From Zhengitettix transpicula (Eukaryota; Arthropoda; Insecta; Orthoptera; Tetrigidae), in NCBI GenBank assembly GCA_037074705.1, contig CM073590.1:118225600-118289599 (forward strand): a stretch of 64,000 nucleotides of DNA. Reading direction: 5' to 3'. Numbering within the stretch: position 1 is the first letter of the stretch; every line of letters starts with the position of its first letter. Positions 22,008 to 33,288 of the stretch are shown piece after piece. Both the position numbers and the translations under genes were made by a program. The notes below the pieces were generated by a model. The model was not told the DNA's origin, ran no database searches, and worked only from the letters and a program-made list of their open reading frames with translations.

Positions 22008-22280
22008 AGTTGTGATAATAATAATAACAGTATTTACAATTGTAAAAATTAAACAAATAACAAGGTATTAACAATTTGTAAATATTTCACATGTAAACTT
22101 GTGGTCTTGGATATGACCCTTGTCATTCCAAGTTAGAGGCAGAGAAGCAGATTAACTTGTTTACCGCATATTAACATATAAGCCGGCATGATGTTAGCGA
22201 TCAATCTGGTCATTGGGGAAACTACATGTAAGGTTAGCCGGCATTATGTTTGGGACCGATCTGATCATCGGGGAAACTTC
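22008..22280 (-). repeat. 3' flank of non-LTR remnant with 55-bp tandem repeat
   Basis: On the minus strand this is downstream of the Jockey-like reverse transcriptase and ends in an ATT/ATC-repeat stretch at about 22,010-22,030, as in 3' ends of some non-LTR elements. AGCCGGCATGATGTTAGCGA at 22,181 recurs in altered form at 22,236: two 55-bp tandem copies, both ending GGGGAAACT. Confidence 0.5.
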
Positions 22281-22990
22281 CGTGTTATGAAAAGAATTCA
22301 GGAGGTTATGGGGGAAGATGGGAAGAGCGGATATTTAGGGAGTATGTAGTGCCAGTTGGTAGGAGGAGGCTAGAGTAAGTTAATTCCGGAGTGATTTAGG
22401 GGGAGGATGATGTCAATTGGGAGTTTACGTTTTAGTCTGCGATTTTGTGAAGGAGGGGGTGGGTTACTGTTGAGTAGTTCAATGGTGGGATTTGGTGGTT
22501 GATGGTGCTATTTATTAGGGACTTGGTAGATTTATGAATTATGGCAGGAATTAGGGGAATTTCAAGGTCTTTGTGGATAACTCAGTTGCGAAGGGGAAAT
22601 TTGATGTTAAACGGAGAATTTTGTTTTGTTTTGTTAGTATTTTGTTGGAGTGGGAATAGGCAGTGGATCCCCATATGGCACATGAGTACGACCATATGGG
22701 GCGGAATAAGGATAGATAGAGGAGTCTTTTGGTGCTAAGGGATATGGGAGATTTTCTGTTGATAAGAGGGAAGAGTTTTTATTTTGTTGTTGATTCTGGA
22801 GGTAATGTGGGCTATGTGAGGTTTCCATGATAATTTGGAATCAAGGATAAGGCCTAGGTATGGTGTAGTTTGTTGTATAGGTATTTTGGTGCCATTGAGA
22901 AAGAATGAGTGGTTAAGGGAATGATGAATGTTTTAATTACTCAAATTTATCTCGTGTCTCATTTATGGTAAACACTAGATGTAAATAATA
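22281..22990 (-). pseudogene. Jockey-like non-LTR reverse transcriptase, C-terminal part
   Basis: The minus strand, with frameshifts, reads FFLNGTKIPIQQTTPYLGLI, LDSKLSWKPHIAHITS, then in another frame RPIWSYSCAIWGSTAYSHSN and KILRLTSNFPFATELS, then LEIPLIPAIIHK. This is the order of the thumb and connection region after the catalytic palm of Jockey-clade enzymes: 'YLG..LD..L.W..H', 'RP...Y....WG.A', 'IQ..QNK.LR', 'DL.IP'. The palm motifs with the catalytic Asp pair are missing, so the copy is 5'-truncated. At least two frameshifts and several stops are present. Non-functional. Confidence 0.75.
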
Positions 22991-23804
22991 ATAATCTTAG
23001 AGGCATACAAAAGTATTATTTCTCATTTATTGCTTAAATAAATATGCTATAATTTACCTAATATACGCATTTGTCAGAAAATATTCGAATTCAGTGACCA
23101 ATCTCGAAGCTGAATTTTGCTTCAATTTTGATACGGTCCGATCGTTAATTGGATCTCCACTTGTTAAAAAAGTTTTTTGCATAAAAATTTATAATTTATC
23201 AATATACCAAAAGTGTTTTCTATCTGGTCACTGGTCTTGGCCGATCAGGGCGGTACAAATATTTTCGACCTTGACCGGATAACCTGGCTGAGGTTACGGG
23301 GCATTGTGTTGAAACCGAGGCGTATCCGCATATTATCCAAGTCAAGTGGCTAATAGGAACCTGTTTGAAATCCATTGTGTTCCATCTTATGTGATTCTCA
23401 CTGATAAATGTACGTACCTGCTTCTATCTTTAATTATTGCATAATTTTTTGTATTCTGTATTTCAGACCCATTGCTTTTAATGAAACGATCAGACGCGTT
23501 CAGCCGCGTTTATCTCGTACCAGTGTTCTGAAACCTTAGATATAATGTTTAATATTAATGATGAAATGTTATTGACTGGGTTTTGCCTCTTCTAGTTATT
23601 TTAATTTGAAAGTCAAATTGTAGACGGTGAGAGTGTAGAAAAGAGTGCTTATTTAAAAGATTTAGAGCGGCAAGAAGTACAAGTAACGAACAAAAAAGAA
23701 AAAGATTGAAGACTATTCGGAAATGTATATATTTACTTATAAGTATTTAGAGAGAATTATGTGATATTTTTATCTATCTTCTTTACTTTCATTCATACTT
23801 TTTT
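22991..23804. other. Background
   Basis: No feature recognised apart from a GC-richer patch at 23,220-23,350 of unknown nature. Confidence 0.45.
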
Positions 23805-23805
23805 C

Positions 23806-23993
23806 AGAGTAACAGGCTACATGAGGATAATCCACGTAGTGGCAACTCCTCTTTAATAGCATAGGAAGGTATTTGAAAGGGGGGATACGGGAGCATAGAG
23901 GAAGGTAGGTACGGGTTAACTCGGGCCCCCGGGCTATGGTTTAAGAATCCTATCCGGCAATTCGCCTAAATGTGATGCAGGGAAAACCCTAGA
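23806..23993 (-). repeat. Family-A retroposon, copy A2 (tail half)
   Basis: AACAGGCTACATGAGGATAA through GGGCCCCCGGGCTATGG to GTGATGCAGGG matches the tail half of the full copies. It stops abruptly at AGAAATATAT, where the TA-bounded unit 4 begins, so unit 4 or its TA tract interrupts it. Confidence 0.8.
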
Positions 23994-23999
23994 AATATA

Positions 24000-24973
24000 T
24001 ATTATATATATTGTAGTAAGCTCAATATTAATTTAAATTAAATCCCATGTTGAGGCACAAAAGTAATAAACACAATTTACAAAAACGGGCCTCCAATAAA
24101 GATAGTTAATTTTAAATTTAAATGAAGACGACGTTGAAGCACAAAATGTAATATTCAAAATTAAATGAGATTTTACGTAAGCAAATTAAAAGTTAAAATG
24201 ATTGGATTTTAAATAAAAAACAGAATTTAAAATCTAAAACGAAGTTAATTTATTACAACAAATTCTTATCACCATTGAAGATTATGTTACAAGTTAGTAA
24301 AATGCCACGGCTTAATTTCAGGGCCGACTATCGGGCCTCCAATAAAGAATGTTACAACAAGACAATTAAAACTTGCAAAGTGAAAAATTCTTAACTTAAA
24401 CAATTAGTGAATATGAAATCCGACGATAAATCTTATTTACATTAGGTTTACATATAATAAATTATCTTTTAGTTTACATTACCATTGTGCTGTTCGAAGG
24501 GGCTCGTGCTCACTAGTTTATTGCTAAAACACATGACAGACAGGCCATATTTCACTGAATTTAATGTGTTAATGTGGTTGTAATTTTTAGACACAACACT
24601 TCCTGCTCTTTACAGTTGATATCGTATTTTCAAATCTTTTATGTTTGCCTAAATTTGCCAATGACGCTTGCATAAATTTGCCAATGTACAAATACTTCCG
24701 ATTGTCGACTCGTAATTTTAAAACCCGCGATTTTAGGGTAAAATATATGTCTCTGCTGCATTCCAGAACAAACTATGCATTTGAAGTTCTCTCTCCAGCG
24801 ACTTCCAGCACACACTGAAGTTCCTCGCGTCCATCCATGCCTTCGCGACAATGCGCATAGCAAGCAAGCATGATAGACCCCATATTCTTTTACATAATTC
24901 TTATGTTTACGCCGCCGACTATGAGAATCATAAAATTTTTCTCATTAAATAATTACATGTTTTTAATTACCAC

Positions 24974-25021
<48 letters not shown>
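24000..25021 (-). mobile_element. TA-bounded 1-kb repeat, unit 4
   Basis: Left end (TA)n TTGTAGTAAGCTC, right end TTAATTACCACAATATTA followed by a long TA tract. The minus strand reads GTCGGCGGCGTAAACATAAG, AAGAATATGGGG, ATGCTTGCTTGCTATG, GCAGGAAGTGTTGTG, and near the left end TTTATTGGAGGCCCGATAG. These blocks are shared with units 2, 3 and 5. The GGCCTCCAATAAAGA block occurs twice (24,084-24,105 and 24,328-24,348), showing an internal duplication. It sits in the truncated end of family-A copy A2. No coding. Confidence 0.7.
24979..25021. repeat. (TA)n microsatellite
   Basis: About 43 bases of uninterrupted TA repeat at the right boundary of unit 4; the longest pure dinucleotide tract in the window. 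Confidence 0.98.
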
Positions 25022-25025
<4 letters not shown>

Positions 25026-26500
25026 CCCTTGTATGTTATAATCTTTACGATTATCTGTCAGGCGCCACTGTTAATGTGGAACTTTATATACCACTATCGT
25101 CCATATTTTAAATAACGCGATCCGAGTGATCCAAAGCAGGGAACCGTAAGGGAAATGCCGCTCAGATAATTGAGTCGAGCCGGATACACCTCAAGAAATG
25201 ATCAGTTTAATTGACAGATATCATAATAAACGTTTTAATTCCGTATATTGACATTATTGATACAAAATTTATATGAAGAATGTTAACAAACAGTTGTCTA
25301 AGCTCTCCCTACAAACTCGTTAATAGTTGATTATTGGTTTATTTTTATTAATTTATAGTCACGCTCACGCGTGTAAATTCTACTCTAATTATTAACATTC
25401 TTGAAATATTAATAGTGCTTTTTGCCAAATTCTATCTTATTCACGATCTCTGAGTAGAAACGTTGCTCATTTAAAATACAGATTATTATTTAATCACATG
25501 CAGCTGGAAGGGAGGGCTCACTCGCTGGAACTCACTGAATGGAAAGCGAATGTAGCTGGTCACAGGTCTGGAACCAGTCTTCCTTTCCTGGACCTGGATA
25601 TGCTAGTACTGCGTTTCCTGATCGAGTGAACTCCCGGAATCTACGAACTCTCTCACAGGATCATGAATGTAACTAGGGCACGTTCTCCGAAATTCCAAGT
25701 TTACAAAATCACTCCTACCTCAGGGCTTTGAAATATAAAATGAAGGGTTGCCAGTCATTGGGTTCGTATTGCTATTTTAGAAATTTTTCAGTACCAGTGT
25801 TCCTTGAGAAGATCCGGGCGTAGTCCAGAAAAACATAAATAATTGATGTGCGTTAGAAACAAAGACCGCTTTGTAATTGGCAAAACGTCCACTAACTCAC
25901 GATTAATTTCCATCTCAAAGTAATTAATTCTCTAAATGACCGGCTTGCTTGAATCGAATACTTTACATTATTATCTTTAACAGAGAACACATATTACGAT
26001 ATATTACACACTTTTCTCCATTCTGTTCTTCACTGGGCTCACTTCACCATTTCCGTTTATTAATGTCGTTGACGACCTAAAAGGATCTCTGTGTGTCTTC
26101 CGACCTCGTTCTTCTTACACCTTGTGTAATTTAAATATTCGTATATATTACGGTATTTATTGTCCACTTCATTTAGCACAACAGTTGTTATTCGGAGGGG
26201 TTCCGTTGTATGAACTCAAACGACTGAAATGCCAATGCAACAGTACAAGCAAAAAGAGCAAAATTGTGTTAGTAATAACGAAGGGCGTAGGATCGTTGTG
26301 AATTTCCAACTGAAATACTACTCTGTTAATCTTCAGGAAAAATTAGAACGAGAGCATGTTAGTTTCGTAGTTCTATGGACAATCTCATTTTCGTTTCGAA
26401 CCTTCCTTATCTTTATGTGACAGATATTGAAATATGCGAATAGCGTATACAAATGTCACCAAACCAATTATAATAAACTTCAACAGATGCCCAAAGGGGA
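25022..26500. other. Background with GC-richer patches
   Basis: No gene recognised. 25,120-25,200 and 25,500-25,760 are GC-richer. The sequence at about 25,060 (minus GTGGCGCC) looks like a retroviral-type primer-binding motif, but no long terminal repeat pair could be found. Confidence 0.4.
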
Positions 26501-27025
26501 CTTTTTTTTTTTTTTTTAGGGCAACAGGCTACATGAGGGTGATCCACATTGGGCAACTCCCCTTTAATAGCATAGGAAGGGATTAGAAAGGGGGGATGCG
26601 GAAGGGTAGAGGAAGGTAGCCAAGGGTTACTAGGGCCCCCGGGCTATGGTATAAGGATCCTACCCGGCATTTGCCTAAAAGTGATGAAGGATAAACAATA
26701 GAAAACCTGCATCAGGTAGGTCGGGCATTAGGTACTTGTCTCACTCTCTTCCGATGGCGGGAGTGTGGTTTGTTTGTGGGGACGCAGCATTCCCCTCTCC
26801 GTGCATCGACCAGTTTAGGAGGCAGCTTGCCGACTGTTACAATGGGTATTTGAGAACAACTCTTACTTAATGCCCAAGGTCTGCGACCCCGGAACATACA
26901 CCTCTCAAAACAGACCGAGGTGCCTCGGCATGTGGGAACCTTAGTTCAAAAAAAACCAGAGAGATGTGAGAGCATCCCCAAAGGTAGCCCCCGCCAGAGC
27001 TCTCTGGGAAGGTTCTGATTAAGGT
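26501..27025 (-). mobile_element. Family-A retroposon, copy A3 (near full length)
   Basis: Poly-T of 18 at the left end, equal to an A-tail on the minus strand. Then come AGGCTACATGAGGGTGATCC, GGGCCCCCGGGCTATGG, CCTGCATCAGGTAGGTCGGG, CAGTTTAGGAGGCAGCTTGC, CAAAACAGACCGAGGTGCC and CATCCCCAAAGGTAGCC. The order and length match copy A5. The GC content is far above the flanks. The A-tail and end-truncated copies point to reverse-transcription-mediated spread. No pol III box pair or conserved protein was seen, so whether it is a SINE, the 3' end of a LINE, or a processed transcript is open. Confidence 0.85.
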
Positions 27026-27789
27026 ATCGGAATGAGGTGGAAAATAAACTATCAAGGGATGAAACAGACTACGAGAATCGAGGGATATGATATGAATGCA
27101 AAAGTAACACTCTAAGCAGGCTTGCAGTAACTCAGTAGTACAAAAAGAATGGTAAATAGTTAAATACGTAATACGTATTCTGAATTAATTTGACTTAAAA
27201 TTTACAAAGGAAAATTTGGAAAATACACTTCAATAAATTACATTTATGCAATTTTGGTCGACACTACCACTCTGTCAACAAACATCAAATATTGAGTATT
27301 AGCAGGTGCAATGGTGTCGTGATTTATGCGTTCGAAGATGTATTAACGCAGACGTTTCATAATTAGCGTCAATGGCCGATGGATGTGGACGTTCCTCTCG
27401 TCCATTACCACTGACAGACATGCAAAACAGCTACCATTATTGAGCCCTTTCACTTCCTCGACGTAACACATTCATGCTTATTATGAATGATCTTGATTTG
27501 CATTCGGGTTATACAATACTGGTAGTAAATTAACATACTAAGAGCATGCGAACGTTTCTACTTGATTTAACTTCGCACGTAGAAATACTTCGGGCGTTTG
27601 GGTTTTACGACAGTCACAAACAGTTTTAACACGTTCGCGCCTGAAGTAATAAAACTTTTATCATTGTTGACTCACCAGTCCCGAAAATTGTGGATTTAAA
27701 ATGACAATCTTCAAATAGTCTCAGCCGTAATGATAAATGGAACTACTACTTTGGATCATACTTTGTTTACATTGGTCTGAAAATTATAT
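27026..27789. other. Background
   Basis: No feature recognised. Confidence 0.5.
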
Positions 27790-27906
27790 TGAAATGAATA
27801 ATTTACGTGTGATTGAAAATTAAGATAACCAAATACAGACAAAAGAAGTGATTTATATTATCACTTCTTTTGTCTGTATTTGGCTATCTTTCTTATTATT
27901 GAAAAT
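27790..27906. repeat. PLE-tail palindrome, T4
   Basis: CCAAATACAGACAAAAGAAG at 27,830 is followed, after an AT-only spacer, by its reverse complement ending in GGCTATCTTTCTTATTATTG. Arms are about 42-47 bp with very few mismatches and contain only the terminal part of the PLE tail, without the hammerhead core. Confidence 0.8.
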
Positions 27907-28664
27907 AATATGTAAGACATTGGGAATTAATTGAATGCACATAAAGTTAATTAAATATGATGGGCGAAGCGATGATTGCATATTCGAGCATAAACTTGAA
28001 AATGATGTCCTTCGACGAAGCATCAGCCTGACTGAACTGTTGGCCTTTCTCATCGCCACCTGTTAAACTGGTAACTGGTAGAGAAGACAATCTCGCCTGC
28101 CATCTGTGCTCTACTCCGTATCCGGGCCAGACGTTTAATTTTAACCTTTAATTAAATAGGAAACTCAGTCACTCGAGGAATCACTGATGCGCGCAACGCT
28201 TTACCCAGAATCAAGAGTCATTAGGAACGAGTCAGATAATTATACGAGTCTTCCTAGGGAACCATAACCTTATTTTCTAACACTATATTCTCATAAGTTA
28301 GGGAATTAGGCATATTAACTATATTGCCGTACGTTTTACAATATTAAGAACACATTCACATGAGTGCGAGAGTTAACAAATTTTGTTGCACGTTTAAGAA
28401 TGACCATTAAACATTAAGGGCGGAAAATATGGTAGCTTTTATTGTTGATAAGTACCAAAACATTATATCCGATACGATGGTTATTCCCAATAGTAATTAA
28501 TTTAAATGAATAATATTTAGTTTATTATTCAAAATTTATATTTTATTTTTGATTAATTATTTCATTTACCTTTGATTGTTTCTGTTGAGTTACTGACCGT
28601 TCACTTTTGAGAGAACTTCATAGCAATGACAAGAATTCAAATAAATGAAAAATATTACGTCTGA
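27907..28664. other. Background
   Basis: No feature recognised; a GC-richer stretch near 27,960-28,220 has no coding signature. Confidence 0.45.
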
Positions 28665-28975
28665 TTGAAAATAATGATTTAGAAAGATAGTCAAATTCAG
28701 ACAAAAAGGTAATATAAATACCACACAACGTTTCTAGGATCCTTGTCCCTTTCGTTTAGTGTTAATAAGAGCCTAGAGAAACACAACTGCACTTGTCAGT
28801 TGACAACAATGAAAAGCCTTTTAAGCTTTTTGAGTGTTATCAACTGACAAGTGCGCTTGTGTTTCTCTAGGCTCTTCTTAGTTCCTGACGAAAGGGACAA
28901 GGATCCCAGAAACGTTGTGTGGTATTTATATTACCCTTTTTGTCTGAATTGGCTATCTTTCTTATTCATTAATTC
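28665..28975. repeat. PLE-tail inverted pair, T5
   Basis: Arms of about 130 bp (28,676-28,806 and 28,840-28,970) are highly similar reverse complements. Each holds, from the centre outward, CAACTGACAAGTGC (CAGTTGACAA side by side at the centre), GCTCTT, a hammerhead-like block, TTGTGTGGTATTTATATTAC and GGCTATCTTTCTTA. This is the longest and best-preserved tail pair. The right arm keeps CTGACGA; the left arm has lost it. Confidence 0.85.
28881..28920 (+). ncRNA. Hammerhead-like ribozyme core in PLE tail
   Basis: CTGACGA (28,885-28,891), stem II GGGA/TCCC (28,894-28,897 with 28,904-28,907) and GAAACGTT (28,909-28,916). ACGU gives the palindromic stem III. Stem I (GUUC against GUGU) is imperfect here, while the left-arm copy keeps ACAC/GUGU but has lost the catalytic box. 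Confidence 0.55.
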
Positions 28976-29439
28976 AAATAAATATTATTCAGTTTTAAAA
29001 TATTTAAAGATCGAATATTAACGTAATATTTATTTTATAATTAAATTACAGGAAGCAAATAAGAGACTGTCTTAAAATCAAGAAATGCTCAGCCTTTTAG
29101 CAGAGATTATCTTAATGATTTTCGTGTCTTTGTTTCCTAATGTTGCTAGATATTAATGCATTACTGTATTAATGCATATAACTTTTGGAATTTACTATGG
29201 AGCTTACTTTTTGGCGGCAAACACGGTATTTTGTGTCCGAAAAAAAATCACAAGTCTCGTCCTGAAATTACAGTGGTGTCACGGCATTCGTGCATCGTCG
29301 TAAGGGCGTGGGCGGCTGCAGACCTAACCGTCGTTTTCTTAACTTTGCTGTTCTCCACCTGGCTCAATACGCGATGACTCCGGTTAACTGCAATTCATTC
29401 TGCTTTTCATCTCCACTAACATTTTCTCATAATAGAGGA
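28976..29439. other. Background
   Basis: Short frames only (73 and 77 codons) with no known domain; no transposon signature. Confidence 0.4.
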
Positions 29440-30458
29440 TATGTATGCATGTATGTACTTATGTGTGTGTTGTACAGATTACAAATGTGTAATGAAATGT
29501 TTTATATTAAATTGTTTCTTTAATTATTGACGACGTAACTTTGAGGCCAGAGCATTGTAAAGAACAGCATTGTTTGGCGCGAGAATGCAGAGACGATAAT
29601 GGTTGTCGAAAACCGAACATAAGACGCTCAGAACTTTGGACAGTCAGTCAGTGAGTGTGTGTGGGAGGCAGAGCAGTATGTAGTATGAAAACTCGGATAT
29701 TCAGAGAGCAGAGACAGTATGTTTTGGAAGCCTGAGGAGAACTCAAATATTCAGAGAGCAGAGTATGTGTTTGGGAGGCAGAGGAGTATGTTGCGAGAAA
29801 TAGTCAGTCATGTGTGTTCTGGGAGCATGGCGAGTGTCTGTGGTGGTCGAATTCAGCAAAGTATTGGGCTGAATATCAATTTTTATTATTATTAAAGATT
29901 TTCTACAGCAAAACTGAATGTGATAATACGTTCGACAGCAAAGTAGAAACGTGCCTGAAGTGTTGGAAAGTTAGACGATAATAAAATCAGTGCTATAGCC
30001 TGTCAATGAAAATAGTGTTGTATAAAAATTAAAATAGTCACGTGTGCACAAACCAGAGCAGCTCTAAATATATGCTATGCAAAAACAAAACAAACTTTCT
30101 TCTGTGAATCTTTACGTAAATATCGTTTACCGCCAGATTTCTATAACTTTTCAGATATCTATAGCGTTTGTTGTTGGTATAAAATTTGTTATTGTAAATT
30201 TAAATTCATTTCTTGTTTTTGTAACGTGTTAAAAATTGAAAATCACTTTATTAGAGGCCCTATAAGCAGTCCTGGAATTTAGATTCTCATAAAAGCTGAG
30301 GCATTATCTTAAAAATATAAAATATAAAATGTAAGTTCAACGAAAATCAAATTTATCAAATAAATAATGTGTTCTTTTTTATAAAAATATTGGTTTAATT
30401 TCAATTTTCTTCCTTTGTTTCTTTAGTATTTAATGAATACTATATATATATATATATA
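29440..30458 (+). mobile_element. TA-bounded 1-kb repeat, unit 5
   Basis: The left edge is a (TATG)/(TG) tract followed by TTGTACAGATTACAAATGTG, which matches the right end of unit 1 read inversely. It continues GACGACGTAACTTTGAGGCC, AGAGCATTGTAAA, GGGAGGCAGAG (several times), GTCGAATTCAGCAAAG, AATCAGTGCTATAGCC, and TTTATTAGAGGCCCTATAAG, then GAGGCATTA. The right end, ACTATATATATATATATA, is shared with unit 6. A GAGAGCAGAG-type motif near 29,700-29,800 is locally duplicated. No protein encoded. Confidence 0.7.
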
Positions 30459-31416
30459 GTAATAATCAAATATTATATATGAATGTGGCGTTTCTAAATG
30501 AAAGAACTTAAGTGAAAACTATTAAACAAGATTTATTAACAATTTTAAAACAAGTATAAAATACACAAAATATTTGGGATCTCAGGGTCTTGAACTGGGT
30601 TTGATAAATGGCAGAATTTATATAATCAAAATTACATTTACTTTTTATGGAAATCAATGCGTCTGAACATAGACGAAATTTGTTGCGGAAGAAATAATAC
30701 TAATGATTGAATTTAAACAATTTTAATTTTATTAAGAATTAAGAATCTCATTTTATCGATAATTAAATAATTAAAAAACGATCTGACTTTTATCTTTTAA
30801 ACACGGTTTACAAATGATTTTAAAGTTTTTCTCTACTTACGTCCGCCCAGGTCTCATTTTAGCTTTTCGTGCACAATTTTGGGGACATCACTGATTCTAA
30901 GTACTCACAGGCTCTAAATGTTCACAGGCTCTAATTGGCGTTGTTTGTTAGTTGGCTTAACACAAATTGGTTGGTTCTCGATGCTTTACTGCAACCTGGA
31001 TTTGTAGATCTCGTGACTTTAGTTGAAAATGGACTTCATTGGTTTGTCTATGGCCAGCATGATGAATCTACGCTCGACCACCGAATACACACTAGTTGCT
31101 CTGTCTCCTTCCCGACTGAATATTGCTTTACTTTTTAATATTTGAAAGCATGTTTGTGACTGGACCACATTCTTTCGTTCTGACTGCCGACTGTAAAACT
31201 TTTCGTCTGATCTATTCGCTGTCTGCTGCCCGACTGAACTGTTCGTCTCGTAAATTTTGAGCGCGTAAAAACCCTCTCGACCGATCAACAATGCTTTCTT
31301 TGCCTTGCCGGTTTGTTGCGGCGTCCGCTCTATATCCACTAATAATGAGTCCTCTACAATTCAACTTTTCAATTAGAACAATGCCTTAATTACCAATTAC
31401 TACAATATATATATAT
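30440..31416 (-). mobile_element. TA-bounded 1-kb repeat, unit 6
   Basis: It shares the TA tract at 30,440-30,458 with unit 5 and ends in ACTACAATATATATATAT at 31,400-31,416. Minus-strand blocks include TATATTGTAGTAATTGG at the start, ACAGTCGGCAGTCAG (as in unit 2) and GTATTCGGTGGTCGAG (cf. GTCGAAT in units 3 and 5). It is the most diverged member and faces unit 5 tail to tail. A 106-codon minus-strand frame at 31,019-31,339 is not conserved in other units. Confidence 0.5.
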
Positions 31417-31421
31417 CCCCT

Positions 31422-31441
31422 TATCTCTCTCTCTCTCTCTC
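31422..31441. repeat. (CT)n microsatellite
   Basis: Ten CT repeats just outside unit 6. Confidence 0.95.
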
Positions 31442-32486
31442 CCCGCATTTAACTCCTTTTCCACTGTAACCTTACTGACCCACTGAAAAATAACCTACAG
31501 TTATATATCCCACAACTTTCTTCGTTACGTGTTCCTGTTTGTCCAAATCCTTCTTGCTACGCGGTCGTGGTAGGTCTAGTAAACTTGCGTCCGATGAAAG
31601 TTTTGGACTATGTTCCACGTCCTGGAGCAGGGAAATATCCTCCCTGTTCTGTGTCAAGTCTCAATTCTTCCGTTCGCTCCAAATTTTTCTGTCTCCAATA
31701 AGTGAAGATGATTTGTGTAAGAAAGTATCTGCGGCTTAGTAAGATGATGTCTCAAGGACTCTGTTGTAGTAATCACAGTAAAATAATATTTATAATTAAA
31801 AATATGCAGGTGAAGGGAAAACTGCATTAGTTAATTTTAGTTCTTTTGCTTAACGGTAATTGACTTGGGTTGATTTTTGCTCTTGCCTTTTTTTCATTTT
31901 AATATTTTCATGCGACTTAAACTTTGTTAGCTTCTCTATGGCAGCCAGTAGGAAACAAATTATCGTATTTCATCAAAGAAATTTCTTTTGTTTAGAGTTG
32001 ATAATGGAGATTAAAATTCATTAATAGGATAAGATAAAAGGACCTTTTCAGTATATGCTGTACGAAAGTTGTGATACCCAGGATACGAGCAAACCGAACG
32101 CGCCCGACTTGTGAACAATTTGAAGAGCAAGGACCTCAGTAATTCAGTTTGATATGGTAACTTATTGGATTTCAGTCTGCCATGCAGTCTTTAGAGCTGA
32201 TTGAATAAAGAAATGTGAAGTAATATTTGATTATAGAAATACTGTAAATTGTATTAAAAGAAAAATATGATAGAACTTGTGACTGATAATCGGAGTTTCA
32301 ATATATTGAAATGGAAAAAAATATTGTCCAGCTATCAAATTAAACTGATATTTTAACGAGACAACTTCTCATTCAGTGGGCCTGGATTAATGAAGCGTTA
32401 CCATTTCGGCACTTATCCTGTCGATCCTAGGATGAAACGATGCACTCTAAATACGAATACTTTCAGTTATCTGAAGACTTCATCTT
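31442..32486. other. Background
   Basis: No feature recognised; short overlapping frames near 31,470-31,740. Confidence 0.45.
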
Positions 32487-32833
32487 TTTTTTGAGTATAT
32501 GAGGGTAATCCACCTGGTGACAACCCTCCTTTAATAGCACAGGAAGGAATTTAAAAGGGGTATGCAGAAAGGTAGAGGAAAGTAGCCAAGGGGTAACTAG
32601 GGTCCCCAGGGTACAGTTGAAGGATTCTTCCGTCATTCGCCTAAAATCGATACAGGTTAAACCCTAGAAAACCTGCATCGGCTAGGTCGGGGAACTTTGT
32701 ACTTGTCCCACACCCTTCGAATGGATAGAGAGGGATTTGCTGTTGGAACAGCTAACAACTTTTAGCGTATGCACAAGGTCTGCGACCCCGAAACATCCAC
32801 CTCACAAAACAGGCTGTGCAGAACCTTAGTTCC
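32487..32833 (-). mobile_element. Family-A retroposon, copy A4 (internally deleted)
   Basis: T-run followed by TATATGAGGGTAATCCACCT, AGCCAAGGGGTAACTAGGG and AACCTGCATCGGCTAGGTCGG. It then jumps past the GGAGGCAGCT segment to GGTCTGCGACCCCGAAACAT. About 180 bp of the consensus is missing and point changes are numerous, so this is an older copy. Confidence 0.8.
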
Positions 32834-33288
32834 ACTTTAATTTTAAGCAGTGTTGCAACAAGCGTCTGCGGAGGTGAGGGGTTGTAGACGTCATATTTTG
32901 TGCCCACCAACTTACCATATGTACACGCGATCAGTTCACGTCGATACGCCATAACTAATGAAAGCTGAATTAAAGCGAATACCTCCTTTCTAATTTTCCA
33001 AATTAAAAGCGGATTCAAAGTGCCTAACATCATAAATCCTCCAGACATTTCAAAAGATTGATTTTCTTTAGTATCCAAAGTCGTGACGACGCCTGGAGAC
33101 GCTCTGTGGGTAAAAACAGCTTTAATTGCATACACCACGGGGGTAAAGGAAATGACGGTTGCGAAGAGGGGAAACGTCGTATAAAGTTCCAGAGAAAAAG
33201 GCTCGCAGGTTTTTTTTTCTTCATCTGAGATATGGCGATGTTCGTGTTGTTTTTGCATGCATAGTAACTTAGAGAAGCAGGTGCACAA
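32752..33288 (-). CDS. Longest open frame in the window (178 codons), partly repeat-derived
   Basis: The frame has TTG rather than ATG at its upstream limit, with the first in-frame ATG about ten codons in. The C-terminal 15-20 residues (RWMFRGRRP...) come from family-A copy A4, where the same peptide is readable in other copies. The rest contains two mildly hydrophobic stretches (about residues 38-62 and 83-112) and matches no family I know. Since part is read from a retroposon and the overlapping frame at 33,030-33,299 is also open, a real gene is doubtful. It could be a decayed element into which A4 inserted. Confidence 0.15.
   Translation of the reverse strand: MCTCFSKLLCMQKQHEHRHISDEEKKTCEPFSLELYTTFPLFATVISFTPVVYAIKAVFTHRASPGVVTTLDTKENQSFEMSGGFMMLGTLNPLLIWKIRKEVFALIQLSLVMAYRRELIACTYGKLVGTKYDVYNPSPPQTLVATLLKIKVELRFCTACFVRWMFRGRRPCAYAKSC

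Noticed and set aside
22634..22828. 64-codon minus-strand frame as an independent gene
   Set aside because: It lies out of frame within the Jockey-like reverse transcriptase remnant.
25050..25070. Primer-binding-like GTGGCGCC beside unit 4
   Set aside because: No terminal repeat pair, no polypurine tract and no gag or pol nearby; likely chance.
24960..25115. Open frame of alternating Ile-Tyr
   Set aside because: It is simply the translation of the TA microsatellite.
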